This document shows positions 17,297-26,556 of a DNA stretch of 36,555 nt, in pieces. The notes under the pieces were generated by a model. That model was given only the letters and a program-made list of their open reading frames with translations. It ran no database searches and was not told the origin of the DNA. This stretch comes from Terriglobia bacterium. Lineage in GTDB: Bacteria > Acidobacteriota > Terriglobia > Acidiferrales > UBA7541. Location of the stretch: positions 1-36,555 of the forward strand of contig JAIQEV010000055.1 in assembly GCA_020073585.1 (NCBI GenBank), in the 5' to 3' direction. The position numbers were made by a program, and so were the translations under genes. Every line of letters begins with the position of its first letter. Position 1 is the first letter of the stretch.

Positions 17297-18607
17297 ATGA
17301 GCAAACATGTCTCGAACTCGCGCTTTTCACGCCGTCATTTCCTGCAAGCCGGGGCATCGGCTTCTGCTCTGTCATTTCTCCCGGCGGCTGCCGCGGCGAA
17401 GGCGGACGCCGCCGCGGGACCATCCGATCTGCCGGCGGCGTTCTCCGGGCTGAAGCCGCTGGGGGAGCGCGTGCGGCCGATCACGCCGGAGGAGTTCCGC
17501 GGGCGGCTGGCGCATGCGCAGCAGCTCATGAGCGAGCTGCGCCCACGCTTCGACGCGCTGTTCGTCACGCCGGGCAGCTCGCTCTACTACTTCACGGGCA
17601 TTCGCTGGAGCCTCAGCGAGCGGCTCCTGGCGCTGGTCCTGCCGCGCAGCGGCGATCCCTTCTTCGTCTGCCCGGAATTCGAGGAGGGCCGCCTGCGGGA
17701 GCAACTGCGCTTCCCCGCCGACATCCGCGTGTGGTCCGAGGACAAGAGCCCCGCGCAGCTCATCGCCGCCACGCTGGCCGAGAAGGGCTTCGGCGGCGGG
17801 CGCATGGGCGTGGAGGAGACCACGCGCTTCACCTTCTTCGAGCATTTGCGCGACGCCGCGCCGCATTTCGACTATTCCTCCGCCGACCCGGTGACCATCG
17901 GCTGCCGCGCCCGCAAGTCCGAGCACGAACTGGAGCTGATGCGCCTGGCCTGCGCCGCCACCTGCGACGTCTTCCGCGCGGTCTTCGCCTCGCTGCGCGA
18001 AGGCATGGCCCAGGAAGAGATCGAGCACCTGATCGAGGGCGGCTTCGCGAAGATGGGGCTGCGCGGGGGCGCGCTGGTGCTGCTGGGCGCCTCGGCGGCG
18101 CTGCCGCACGGCTCGCTGAAGCCGCAGAAGCTGCGCCCGGGGGATGTGGTCCTGATCGACGGGGGCACGACCGTGGAAGGCTATGCGTCGGACGTGACGC
18201 GCACCGGCGTGCTGGGCAAGCCTGCGGAGAAGGTGGTCCGGGCGTTTACCGCGGTGCGCGAGGCCCAGGATGCCGCGCTGCGTGCCGCGCGCGCCGGGCG
18301 GCTCTCCGGCTCGGTGGACGACGCCGCGCGCGCGGTCATCCTCAGCGCCGGCTATACGCCCGGCTACAAGTTCTTCACGCACCGCCTGGGCCACGGCATC
18401 GGCCTGGACGGCCACGAGCACCCCTATCTGGTGCGCGGCAGCAAAACCGTTCTCGAAGCGGGCATGACCTTCTCGAATGAGCCGGGGATCTACGTGCCGG
18501 GAGAGTACGGGGTGCGCAGCGAGGACGACATGGTCATCACCGCCGACGGCCCGGCGCAACTCCTCACGCCGGGGTTTGCCGTCTCCCTGGAAAAGCCGCT
18601 AGGATGA
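17297..18607 (+). CDS. Tat-exported M24 (Xaa-Pro) metallopeptidase
   Basis: A 436-aa peptidase of the pita-bread fold, of the Xaa-Pro aminopeptidase/prolidase type, which removes residues next to proline. The N-terminus FSRRHFLQAGASASALSFLP is a twin-arginine signal, so the enzyme should be exported folded. A creatinase-like N-terminal domain (about 65-200) precedes the catalytic domain. All five metal ligands are visible: D288 (LIDGG), D299 (YASDVTRTG), H366 (RLGHGIGL), E395 (NEPGIY) and E409 (VRSEDD), plus the conserved H271 (LPHG). I chose the ATG at 17297 because the Tat motif follows directly. There is no Shine-Dalgarno sequence before it. A GTG at 17234 in the same frame is less likely. 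The gene is monocistronic. Confidence 0.92.
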   Translation: MSKHVSNSRFSRRHFLQAGASASALSFLPAAAAAKADAAAGPSDLPAAFSGLKPLGERVRPITPEEFRGRLAHAQQLMSELRPRFDALFVTPGSSLYYFTGIRWSLSERLLALVLPRSGDPFFVCPEFEEGRLREQLRFPADIRVWSEDKSPAQLIAATLAEKGFGGGRMGVEETTRFTFFEHLRDAAPHFDYSSADPVTIGCRARKSEHELELMRLACAATCDVFRAVFASLREGMAQEEIEHLIEGGFAKMGLRGGALVLLGASAALPHGSLKPQKLRPGDVVLIDGGTTVEGYASDVTRTGVLGKPAEKVVRAFTAVREAQDAALRAARAGRLSGSVDDAARAVILSAGYTPGYKFFTHRLGHGIGLDGHEHPYLVRGSKTVLEAGMTFSNEPGIYVPGEYGVRSEDDMVITADGPAQLLTPGFAVSLEKPLG

Positions 18608-18627
18608 GGTTGCAGTAGCCGCAGCCG

Positions 18628-18661
18628 AAAGAAAAAGCCCGCCCTCTGAAGAGGGCGGGCT
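18628..18661 (-). terminator. Rho-independent terminator of the YheT-like gene
   Basis: On the minus strand an 11-bp perfect stem (AGCCCGCCCTC/GAGGGCGGGCT, 18636-18661, 4-base loop) runs into TTTTTCTTT (18635-18628 complement). The stem begins at the stop codon of the hydrolase gene. The plus-strand peptidase ends 28 bases away and may share the hairpin, though without a T-tract. Confidence 0.88.
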
Positions 18662-19634
18662 ACAACTCAGACGCACAGAATTCGACGACGCGCGCCTCGG
18701 CCCAAAAGCGCCCGGGGCCGGGGCGATTGGTGATGAATCCGCAGTGTCCGCCGTGCTCAGGGGCCTCGAAGGTGATCGCGGGGTTGCCGCCTACGCCCGC
18801 CTCGAGGAACGGGGCGTAGGGCACGAAGGGATCGTCCTGCGCGGTGAGGATCAGCGTGGGCACGCGGATCTGCGCCAGCACGCGGCGGGCGCTGGAGTGC
18901 GTGTAGTAGTCCTGGGCGTCGCGGTAGCGGAATTGCGGCGCGGTGATCTTGTCGTCGAATTCGCGCACCGTGCGGATGGCGCCGAAACCGTCGCGCGGAT
19001 AGCGCGCGGGAAACAGCGCGGCCTTGCGCGCATAGCGCGCCAGCAGGCCGCGTAGGAAATGGCGCTGGTAGAAATAGTTTTCGCGCTTCTCGAGGGCGTC
19101 GGCGCAGGCCGCCAGGTCCAGCGCGGGGCAGACCGCGCAGACGCCGCGCAGCGCCGCGGGCGCGCCATCGCCCAGCTCCCCGGCCATCTTCAGCACCAGG
19201 TTGCCGCCCATGGAATAGCCGGCGAAGCAGATGGCGGGCAGGGCGTCGCGGGCGATCAACTCCTCGAGCACCGCGCGGTAATCCCCGCTCAGCCCGGAGT
19301 TGTAGAGCGTGGGCGTCAGGCGCTCCGTGCCGCCGCAGTTGCGCTGGTTCAGGCGCAGCACGTGAAAGCCCCGCTGGAAGGCCTTCTCCGCGATGCCCAG
19401 CATGTAGAAGGACTCGCTGGACCCCTCCAGGCCATGCACCAGCACCAGCGCGGGGGCCGCCCGCCGCTCGCCCGGCTGCCAGTGGCAGCGCCCCAGGATC
19501 TGGGTCTCCTCGGCCACGCGGAACAGGCGGTCCTCCGCGGGGGGCAGCAGGAACCGCCGCCGCCAGAAGGCCGCGGCGATGGTCATCAGGTGGGCGTTGC
19601 GCAACAGGGGATGCGCGTGGAATGGCGGCAACAT
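18660..19634 (-). CDS. YheT-family alpha/beta hydrolase
   Basis: A 324-aa serine hydrolase of the YheT/ABHD1-3 group, esterases or lipases of mostly unknown natural substrate. The N-terminus FHAHPLLRNAHLMTIAAAFW is typical of the family (the LRNxHxQT block). The oxyanion strand is LVLVHGLEG (64-71), the nucleophile Ser141 lies in GYSMGG, the acid is in LTAQDDPFVPY, and the His in EHGGHCGF completes the triad. No signal peptide is seen, so it is probably cytoplasmic. The start is ATG at 19634. It is divergent from padR with about 120 bases between them, so the PadR regulator might act on both, but this is only an inference from position. Confidence 0.92.
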   Translation of the reverse strand: MLPPFHAHPLLRNAHLMTIAAAFWRRRFLLPPAEDRLFRVAEETQILGRCHWQPGERRAAPALVLVHGLEGSSESFYMLGIAEKAFQRGFHVLRLNQRNCGGTERLTPTLYNSGLSGDYRAVLEELIARDALPAICFAGYSMGGNLVLKMAGELGDGAPAALRGVCAVCPALDLAACADALEKRENYFYQRHFLRGLLARYARKAALFPARYPRDGFGAIRTVREFDDKITAPQFRYRDAQDYYTHSSARRVLAQIRVPTLILTAQDDPFVPYAPFLEAGVGGNPAITFEAPEHGGHCGFITNRPGPGRFWAEARVVEFCASEL

Positions 19635-19715
19635 GCAAGAAAACTGTACGTGACGCGCGGGCCAGGGGCAAGCCGCCCACCTGCCGTCCGCAGCCAGCGG
19701 CCTCCGGGAAGAAGG

Positions 19716-19756
19716 TTGCTTTTCAGAGTACGTTTCGTTATGCTACGCAGCGTACT
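19716..19756 (+). promoter_or_regulatory. padR promoter with overlapping inverted repeat
   Basis: TTGCTT (19716-19721) and TATGCT (19739-19744) are 17 bases apart. An inverted repeat, AGTACG (19727-19732) and CGTACT (19751-19756), brackets the -10 element and touches the ATG. The start point would fall at about 19751-19757, giving a transcript with almost no leader. The repeat is a plausible PadR autoregulatory operator. Confidence 0.6.
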
Positions 19757-20314
19757 ATGAACGAGACTTCCATACTCGGCTACGCCCTCCTGGGACTGCT
19801 CCTGCAGAAGCCCCGTTCCGGCTACGACCTCCGGAAGATTTTTACGGCCACCCCCATGCGCACGTTCAGCGATAGCCCGGGAGCGATTTATCCCGCGCTG
19901 CGCAGGCTGGAAGAACGCGGGCTGGTCCGCAGCCATGTTCAAGAGAGGTCCGGACTTCGCCGGCGGCGACTCTTTCGGCCCACGTCCGCGGGAGTGGCCG
20001 AGTTCAAGACCTGGCAGACCAAGGCCATTTTGCGGGATGACCTCATCCGGCGCACCGACGAGCTCATGCTGCGCTTCGCTTTCATGGATGAAACGATCGG
20101 GCCCAAGAAATCTCTGGAGTTCTTGAAGGCCTTGGCCGGCGAACTCGCGTCGTATATTCCGAGTCTTCGGACTTGCCTCGGCCCGCGCGAAGGCCACATG
20201 CCGCTCTCGGGGAGGCTGGCTCTGGAGAGCGGCATCCAGGGATACGAAGCTCTGCTGCGCTGGGCCCGGAAGGCCATCGCCGTTTATGAACGCAAGGAGA
20301 AAGGGAGGGCATGA
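19757..20314 (+). CDS. PadR-family transcriptional regulator
   Basis: A 185-aa winged-helix regulator. The N-terminal 85 residues match PadR: LGYALLGLLLQKPRSGYDLRK, then PGAIYPALRRLEERGLV with the wing RRRLFRPTSAGVAEF. A helical dimerisation domain of about 90 residues follows, as in two-domain PadR proteins that bind small hydrophobic ligands. The ATG at 19757 starts exactly at the family N-terminus. No Shine-Dalgarno sequence precedes it, and the promoter elements sit so close that the message may be leaderless. The stop codon overlaps the start of the next gene (ATGA), so the two are translationally coupled. Autorepression and control of the membrane-protein partner are likely by family habit. 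Confidence 0.92.
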   Translation: MNETSILGYALLGLLLQKPRSGYDLRKIFTATPMRTFSDSPGAIYPALRRLEERGLVRSHVQERSGLRRRRLFRPTSAGVAEFKTWQTKAILRDDLIRRTDELMLRFAFMDETIGPKKSLEFLKALAGELASYIPSLRTCLGPREGHMPLSGRLALESGIQGYEALLRWARKAIAVYERKEKGRA

Positions 20315-21123
20315 CCATGATCCCACGAGTTGTTCTTTACTGCCTGCTCGGAGGTTTGCTCATGGCCATTCCAGCCCTGGGCGCGGGCAGATTTGGAGCG
20401 TTCTGGCTCTCGGGGATGGTTCTGGCTGGCGCATTTGTCCCGGTGGCGCGGTTTGGCCCGCGCGGCGCGCGCGCGCAATTCGGCGTGATTGCCCCCGTTC
20501 TGCTGCTGGTAACCGCGCTCTGCACCTGGTCGGAAGCCCTGATCTTCCTGCCGGGATACCGGCAGCATGCGGCGCGGGATCTGACGGGAAGCGTGGTGAT
20601 GTATCTAATCGTATCCGCGGGTTTGGCGGCGCTGGCATGGACGCTGCAGTTGACGCGGCCGCCCACCGCAAAGGTGGAGCGCCATTCGGGAGCAACCGTG
20701 CTCCTCATGGTCCTCACCTGTGGGGCGGCGTATGTGATCTACTACCTGGTTTTTGGAGCCATCACCTATCGGTTTTTCACGCGGGGCTATTATCCCGAGG
20801 CCACGCAAATTGTGGCGCGGCTGGGTCTATGGTTCTGGGCCATCCAGGCCGGGCGCGGCTTGCTGATGACTTTGGCGGTCATTCCCGTGATCTACACGCT
20901 GCCCATGAAACGCTGGCAGGCGGCGCTCGCCGTCGGTATGCTGATGTGGATCGCGGGCGGCGCGGCGGCTCTTCTCCTGCCGAACGATTGGATGGAGACG
21001 AGACAGCGCTTCATCCACATTGCGGAAATTTTCACGCAGAACGCGTCCCTCGGCATCACCGCAGTGTTGCTGCTGCGTCCAAAGCCAGCGCCACTGGCAA
21101 CGAGTTTGCCCGCCCGCGTGTAG
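20311..21123 (+). CDS. Polytopic membrane protein coupled to PadR, unknown
   Basis: I do not recognise this 270-aa protein. It has seven or eight hydrophobic segments (about residues 6-26, 28-46, 55-75, 92-112, 128-150, 166-190, 199-220 and perhaps 245-260), short loops and no clear catalytic motif. Its ATG overlaps the padR stop; a second ATG at 20317 is better spaced from GGGAGG, so the true start could be either. PadR regulators are often paired with the transporter or membrane protein they control, which suggests, without proof, a role in efflux or envelope stress. There is no ABC ATPase next to it. No terminator is visible before the guaB promoter. Confidence 0.8.
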   Translation: MTMIPRVVLYCLLGGLLMAIPALGAGRFGAFWLSGMVLAGAFVPVARFGPRGARAQFGVIAPVLLLVTALCTWSEALIFLPGYRQHAARDLTGSVVMYLIVSAGLAALAWTLQLTRPPTAKVERHSGATVLLMVLTCGAAYVIYYLVFGAITYRFFTRGYYPEATQIVARLGLWFWAIQAGRGLLMTLAVIPVIYTLPMKRWQAALAVGMLMWIAGGAAALLLPNDWMETRQRFIHIAEIFTQNASLGITAVLLLRPKPAPLATSLPARV

Positions 21124-21235
21124 TCTCGGCGGCGGCCGTTCCCGAAAAACGCCCTCGGGGGAGGCCCGGCAGGCCGCGAACCGCGTGACGCCGTAGAAAA
21201 TTCCCGGCCGGCAATGGACCCCTCGTCCACCGGGC

Positions 21236-21264
21236 TTGACCGGATTTTACGGGGCCTCTAGAAT
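21236..21264 (+). promoter_or_regulatory. guaB promoter, sigma70 type
   Basis: TTGACC (21236-21241) and TAGAAT (21259-21264) have an ideal 17-base spacer. Transcription would start near 21271, leaving a leader of about 120 bases before guaB. Confidence 0.75.
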
Positions 21265-21311
21265 GGTTCTTCAACAGTGAGGCACTTTTGCCAAGTAGCG
21301 CAGCAGGAATG

Positions 21312-21345
21312 GCCCGGCGGATGCCCGCTGGGCTTTGTCGTTTAT
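21312..21345 (+). promoter_or_regulatory. Stem-loop in the guaB leader, possible attenuator
   Basis: A 9-bp stem with one G-T pair (GCCCGGCGG/CCGCTGGGC, 21312-21333, 4-base loop) is followed by TTTGTCGTTT. The shape resembles a weak intrinsic terminator between promoter and start codon. No known riboswitch consensus is recognised. Confidence 0.4.
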
Positions 21346-21390
21346 AGAGGCACTCATCTTTAGCTGCACTTATCGGGGGGCGAAGCCGGA

Positions 21391-22851
21391 ATGATGGAAG
21401 GTCCGATTCTCGAGGGATTGACGTTTGACGACGTGCTGCTGCTGCCGGGAAAATCGTCGGTGCTGCCGGCGGAAGTGGATACGCGGACGTGGTTCACGCG
21501 GAAGATTCCGCTGAACGTGCCACTGGTCTCCGCAGCCATGGACACGGTGACGGAGTCGCGCCTGGCCATCGCCATCGCCCGGCAGGGCGGCATCGGCCTG
21601 ATCCACCGCAACATGGCGCTGGACCGCCAAGCCGAGGAAGTGGACCGCGTGAAGCGCTCGGAGAGCGGAATGATCGTGGACCCGGTGACCATCTCCCCGG
21701 ACATCACTTTGCGCCAGGCCCTGGAGATCATGACCAAGTATCGCATCTCCGGCCTGCCGGTCACCCGCGGCACGCGCCTCACCGGCATCCTCACCAACCG
21801 CGACCTGCGCTTCGAGAAGAATCATTCGCTGCCGGTCAGCGCGGTGATGACCAAGGAGAATCTGGTCACCGTGCCGGTGGGCACGACGCTCGAGGAAGCC
21901 GAGCGCATCCTGCAGAAGCACCGCATCGAGAAGCTGCTGGTGGTGGACAAGGAGTTCAACCTCAAGGGCCTGATCACCGTCAAGGACATCCAGAAGAAGC
22001 TGGAATTCCCGCGCTCCGCCAAGGACGACCACGGGCGGCTGCGCGTGGGCGCCGCGGTCGGCGCCACCGGGGATTACCTGGAGCGCGCCGTGGAGATGGC
22101 CAAGTGCAACGCCGACGTCCTGGCCATCGACACCGCGCACGGGCACACCGACCGGGTGATGAACGCGATTACCGAGATCCGCAAGCGGCTGCCGGAGATG
22201 CAGCTGGTGGCAGGCAACGTGGCCACCTACGAAGGCGCGAAGGACCTGATCGCTCTGGGCATCGACGGCATCAAGGTGGGCATCGGCCCGGGCTCCATCT
22301 GCACCACGCGGGTGGTCACCGGCGCGGGCGTGCCGCAGCTCACCGCGATCATGGAAGTGGCGCGCGCGGCCCAGGGCACCGGCGTGCCGGTCATCGCCGA
22401 CGGGGGCATCAAGTATTCCGGCGACGTGTCCAAGGCCATCGCCGCGGGCGCCGCCTGCGTGATGATCGGCAGCCTCTTTGCCGGCACCGAGGAATCCCCC
22501 GGGGAGACGATTCTCTACCAGAGCCGCACCTTCAAGTCCTACCGCGGCATGGGCTCGATCGGGGCCATGGAAGCCGGTTCCGCCGACCGCTACGCGCAAG
22601 AAACCGCGGAACGCGGCAAGAGCGTTCCGGAAGGCGTGGAAGGGCGGGTGGCCTACAAGGGCCCGCTGTCGGCGCTGACCGACCAGCTGGTCGGGGGCCT
22701 GCGGAGCGGCATGGGCTACGTGGGCGCGGCCACGCTGCCGGAGCTGGCCGCGAAGGCGCGCTTCGTGCGCATCACCTCGGCGGGGCTGCGCGAGAGCCAC
22801 GTCCACGACGTCATCATCACCCGCGAAGCGCCCAACTACCGGATGGAGTAA
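21391..22851 (+). CDS. guaB: Inosine-5'-monophosphate dehydrogenase
   Basis: This oxidises IMP to XMP with NAD+, the committed step of guanine nucleotide synthesis in the cytosol. The 486-aa length is standard. The N-terminus [11 protein letters not shown], a pair of CBS domains at about 93-205 ([30 protein letters not shown]), [10 protein letters not shown], the catalytic loop [15 protein letters not shown] with Cys304, [11 protein letters not shown] and the flap residues YRGMGS are all visible. The start is ATG at 21391 or 21394; the purine-rich GGGGGGCG upstream is a weak binding site. It has its own promoter and a structured leader. It converges on the ribosomal cluster, ending 87 bases from rplQ. 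Confidence 0.97.
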   Translation: MMEGPILEGLTFDDVLLLPGKSSVLPAEVDTRTWFTRKIPLNVPLVSAAMDTVTESRLAIAIARQGGIGLIHRNMALDRQAEEVDRVKRSESGMIVDPVTISPDITLRQALEIMTKYRISGLPVTRGTRLTGILTNRDLRFEKNHSLPVSAVMTKENLVTVPVGTTLEEAERILQKHRIEKLLVVDKEFNLKGLITVKDIQKKLEFPRSAKDDHGRLRVGAAVGATGDYLERAVEMAKCNADVLAIDTAHGHTDRVMNAITEIRKRLPEMQLVAGNVATYEGAKDLIALGIDGIKVGIGPGSICTTRVVTGAGVPQLTAIMEVARAAQGTGVPVIADGGIKYSGDVSKAIAAGAACVMIGSLFAGTEESPGETILYQSRTFKSYRGMGSIGAMEAGSADRYAQETAERGKSVPEGVEGRVAYKGPLSALTDQLVGGLRSGMGYVGAATLPELAAKARFVRITSAGLRESHVHDVIITREAPNYRME

Positions 22852-22879
22852 GGAACACCCGACTCCAGCGTCTCCCGCA

Positions 22880-22914
22880 AAAGAAAAAGCCCGCCCCGGC
22901 GAACCGGAGCGGGC
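22880..22914 (-). terminator. Rho-independent terminator of the ribosomal cluster
   Basis: On the minus strand an 11-bp stem with one mismatch (GCCCGCTCCGG/CCGGGGCGGGC, 22889-22914, TTCG loop) runs into TTTTTCTTT. It begins 24 bases after the rplQ stop and ends the S10-spc-alpha transcription unit. Its T-tract and first stem arm share 17 bases with the terminator at 18628-18661. Confidence 0.93.
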
Positions 22915-22938
22915 CTGCAAACATTTCCGAAGCGAGCG

Positions 22939-23367
22939 TCAGCTCTTGCTGGCGGCTTCCTTTTCGGTAGTCTCTTCCTTGCGCGCCGCCTTCTTTTCCT
23001 TCTTCTTGAACTCGTAACCCACGAGCTCGAGGATGGCGACCTTGGCGCCGTCGCCGACGCGGATGCCGCCGGGAATGATGCGCGTGTAGCCGCCCGCGCG
23101 GTCGGCGAACTTGGGCGCGATCTCACCGAAGAGCTTGTCGGTGACGGCGGGGGTCATGAGGTAGGCCGCCGCCTGGCGCCGCGAATGCAGCGTATCCCGC
23201 TTGCCCATGGTGATGATCTTCTCGGCCACCGGGCGCGCCGCCTTGGCGCGCGTCAGGGTCGTGGTGATGCGCCCGTGTTCAAAGAGGTTGGTGACCAGAT
23301 TGCGCAGCGTCGCGCGGCGATGCCACGGATTGCGTCCCAGTTTCGATCCCGATTTCAGATGTCTCAT
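22939..23367 (-). CDS. rplQ: Ribosomal protein L17
   Basis: A 50S subunit protein near the exit tunnel. The N-terminus [24 protein letters not shown] is diagnostic, and [21 protein letters not shown] follows. The family core ends near residue 118 ([12 protein letters not shown]); the remaining 24 residues are a Lys/Glu-rich tail. It is the last gene of the cluster, 24 bases after rpoA and just before the terminator. Confidence 0.97.
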   Translation of the reverse strand: MRHLKSGSKLGRNPWHRRATLRNLVTNLFEHGRITTTLTRAKAARPVAEKIITMGKRDTLHSRRQAAAYLMTPAVTDKLFGEIAPKFADRAGGYTRIIPGGIRVGDGAKVAILELVGYEFKKKEKKAARKEETTEKEAASKS

Positions 23368-23391
23368 GTCAGGTCCCTTGCCGCCTTCGCC

Positions 23392-24420
<1,029 letters not shown>

Positions 24421-24489
24421 CGTTGCCTTCCTTCTGTCCGGCAGCACCGGACCCCGCTGACTGGCGCACCGCGCCGTTGCTTCGGTTAA

Positions 24490-25122
24490 TTACTTCGAAT
24501 ACAGCTCGACGATGAGCTGCTCGTTGATCGGGGGCGTCTGCACGTCATCGCGTTTGGGCAGGGCCACGACCTTGGCCTTGAAGTGCTCGCGGTCCTGCTC
24601 CAGCCAGGGCACCGCGGCCTGGCTCTGCGCGACGTTGCGCGCCTCCAGGACCATGGCGTTCTCGTGCATCTTGTCCTTGAGCGCGATCTCCTCGCCCACG
24701 CTCACCAGGTAGGAAGGAATGTTGACCTTCCGCCCGTTGACCCGCACGTGGCCGTGCAGCACCAGTTGCCGTGCCTGGGTCCGCGAGGACGCCAGCCCGG
24801 CGCGCCACACCGCGTTGTCCAGGCGCCGCTCCAGCATCACGATGAGGTTTTCGCCCGTGGGACCCTTGGCGCGCTCCGCCTTCTCGAAATAGTTGCGGAA
24901 CTGCCGTTCCAGCAGCCCGTAGGTGCGCTTCACCTTCTGCTTCTCGCGCAACTGCAGGCCGTACCCGGCGACCTTGGGGCGCCGCGACTGCCCGTGCTGC
25001 CCCGGCACGAAGTTGCGCTTCTCAATCGCGCACTTCTCGGTGAAGCAGCGCAGCCCCTTCAAAAACAGTTTCTGCCCTTCCCGGCGGCACAGGCGGCAAA
25101 TTGCATCTCGGTGTCTTGCCAA
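24490..25122 (-). CDS. rpsD: Ribosomal protein S4, zinc-binding type
   Basis: A primary 16S rRNA-binding protein of the 30S body and, in many bacteria, an autoregulator of the alpha operon. The 210 aa begin with a TTG codon at 25122 ([16 protein letters not shown] aligns with the usual [16 protein letters not shown]). AAGGAG lies exactly 8 bases upstream, which decides the start; ATG/GTG starts further up add unconserved residues. Four cysteines in C-x2-C-x13-C-x4-C ([17 protein letters not shown]) mark the zinc-containing form. The S4 RNA-binding domain is at about residues 98-160 ([20 protein letters not shown]). A gap of 76 bases separates it from rpsK. Confidence 0.96.
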   Translation of the reverse strand: MARHRDAICRLCRREGQKLFLKGLRCFTEKCAIEKRNFVPGQHGQSRRPKVAGYGLQLREKQKVKRTYGLLERQFRNYFEKAERAKGPTGENLIVMLERRLDNAVWRAGLASSRTQARQLVLHGHVRVNGRKVNIPSYLVSVGEEIALKDKMHENAMVLEARNVAQSQAAVPWLEQDREHFKAKVVALPKRDDVQTPPINEQLIVELYSK

Positions 25123-25198
25123 CTTCTTTTCTCCTTCCCCGAATCTCTCGGGTCGGGCAGGCATTCTTGCCGGCCCTCCTCAATCTTTGGTACTGCCC

Positions 25199-25648
25199 TT
25201 ACACGCGGCGGCGTTTCGGCGGACGGCAGCCGTTGTGCGGAATGGGCGTCACGTCGCGGATCACCACGATGTGCAGCCCCGCCGCGGCCAGCGCGCGCAC
25301 GGCCGACTCGCGTCCCGATCCCGGCCCCTTCACGCGCACTTCCACGCTCTTCATCCCGTACTGGTCGCGCGCCGTGCCCGCGGCCCCCAGCGAAGCCTGC
25401 TGCGCCGCGTACGGCGTGCCCTTGCGCGAGCCCTTGAAGCCGATGGCCCCCGCCGAGGACCAGCACAGCACCCGGCCATCCGGATCGGCGATGGTGATCT
25501 GGGTGTTGTTGAACGTCGCCTGAATGTGCACCAGTCCGTGCGGAACGGTGCGCCGCTCGCGCTTCTTCTTGAATTCCTTCTTGCGCTTGGCTACCGGTTT
25601 ACCGCCGGCTGCTGTTTCCGGCGCCGCGCCCTGTTGTTCCTTTGCCAC
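25199..25648 (-). CDS. rpsK: Ribosomal protein S11
   Basis: A 30S platform protein next to the Shine-Dalgarno cleft. The 149 aa start with GTG at 25648 ([11 protein letters not shown]); GGAG is 6 bases upstream. The N-terminus carries a basic extension of about 20 residues before the conserved core. The core shows [58 protein letters not shown] and the end [16 protein letters not shown]. It lies between rpsM and rpsD. Confidence 0.96.
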   Translation of the reverse strand: MAKEQQGAAPETAAGGKPVAKRKKEFKKKRERRTVPHGLVHIQATFNNTQITIADPDGRVLCWSSAGAIGFKGSRKGTPYAAQQASLGAAGTARDQYGMKSVEVRVKGPGSGRESAVRALAAAGLHIVVIRDVTPIPHNGCRPPKRRRV

Positions 25649-25741
25649 GTGTGACTCCGTTTCTCTCGATCTTCCGCCATGGCCGCTGCCCGCGGCCACG
25701 CTTGCTTCCCGCTGCCGGCGGCGCTGCCGCCGCCGCGCAAC

Positions 25742-26131
25742 TTAACCCTTCTTGCCGGTGACCTTCTTCTTCGCCGCCACCGCCCCGCGCCGCGGACCCT
25801 TGCGCGTGCGCGCGTTGGTGTGCGTGCGCTGTCCGCGCACCGGCAGGTTGCGGCGGTGCCGCACCCCGCGGTAGCACTGGATTTCGATCAGCCGGCGGAT
25901 GTTCATCTGGATCTCCTTGCGGAGATCGCCTTCCACGCGGCCTTCCTTCTCGATTTCCTGGCGGAGGTGGTTGACTTCCTCCTCGGTCAGGTCGCGCACC
26001 TTCTTGGTATGGTCCACGTGCGCCTTGGCGCAGAGCTCCTTGGCGCGGTGCTGCCCGATCCCGTAGATCGAGGTCAGCCCCACCCAGATGCGCTTCTGCA
26101 CCGGAAGATCTACACCTGCAATGCGTGCCAT
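25742..26131 (-). CDS. rpsM: Ribosomal protein S13
   Basis: A 30S head protein that contacts the P-site tRNA and forms bridges to the 50S subunit. The 129 aa start [26 protein letters not shown]. The central IGVYGIG-type helix-two-turn-helix and the basic tail [18 protein letters not shown] are typical. GGAG is placed before ATG 26131. It follows rpmJ by nine bases. Confidence 0.97.
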   Translation of the reverse strand: MARIAGVDLPVQKRIWVGLTSIYGIGQHRAKELCAKAHVDHTKKVRDLTEEEVNHLRQEIEKEGRVEGDLRKEIQMNIRRLIEIQCYRGVRHRRNLPVRGQRTHTNARTRKGPRRGAVAAKKKVTGKKG

Positions 26132-26140
26132 TCGTTCTCC

Positions 26141-26254
26141 TTACCCCTGGCGCTGCTTGTGCTTGGGGTTGGTGCAGATCACCCGCACCACTCCGCGCCG
26201 GTGAATCACCTTGCACTTGTCGCAAATCTTTTTTACCGAGGACCGCACTTTCAT
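26141..26254 (-). CDS. rpmJ: Ribosomal protein L36
   Basis: A 37-aa zinc-ribbon protein of the 50S subunit: [20 protein letters not shown] and [13 protein letters not shown]. The ligands C11, C14, C27 and H32 follow the C-x2-C-x12-C-x4-H pattern of the zinc-containing L36. It lies between infA and rpsM, its canonical place. Confidence 0.95.
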   Translation of the reverse strand: MKVRSSVKKICDKCKVIHRRGVVRVICTNPKHKQRQG

Positions 26255-26277
26255 ACTCGTTCGCTCCTGCCGGAACT

Positions 26278-26541
26278 CTACTTGTACCGGTACACGATCC
26301 GCCCGCGCGTCAGGTCATACGGCGACAATTCCACCGCGACCTTGTCTCCCGCCAGGATGCGGATGAAGTTCTTGCGCATCTTGCCGGAAACATGCGCCAG
26401 CACCTGGTGCTTGTTCTCCAGCTCCACGCGGAACATGGCGTTGGGCAGCGGCTCGATCACCGTGGCCATCACCTCGATGGCATCCTCTTTGGGATTGCCC
26501 GAGTCGCCCTTCTTCTTCTCTGTGTCGTAGCGTTTCGCCAT
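26278..26541 (-). CDS. infA: Translation initiation factor IF-1
   Basis: An OB-fold factor that occupies the 30S A site during initiation. The conserved core [20 protein letters not shown] through [15 protein letters not shown] matches fully. At 87 aa it is about 15 residues longer than usual, because of a charged N-terminal segment ([17 protein letters not shown]). The start ATG at 26541 has AGGAG directly upstream; no ATG lies nearer the core, so the extension appears real. Confidence 0.96.
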   Translation of the reverse strand: MAKRYDTEKKKGDSGNPKEDAIEVMATVIEPLPNAMFRVELENKHQVLAHVSGKMRKNFIRILAGDKVAVELSPYDLTRGRIVYRYK

Positions 26542-26556
26542 ACGCTCCTGTTTACC

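Noticed and set aside
21370-22920. Minus-strand frame of 516 codons opposite guaB
   Set aside because: Antisense of a clear IMP dehydrogenase; His/Ala/Arg-rich with no motif.
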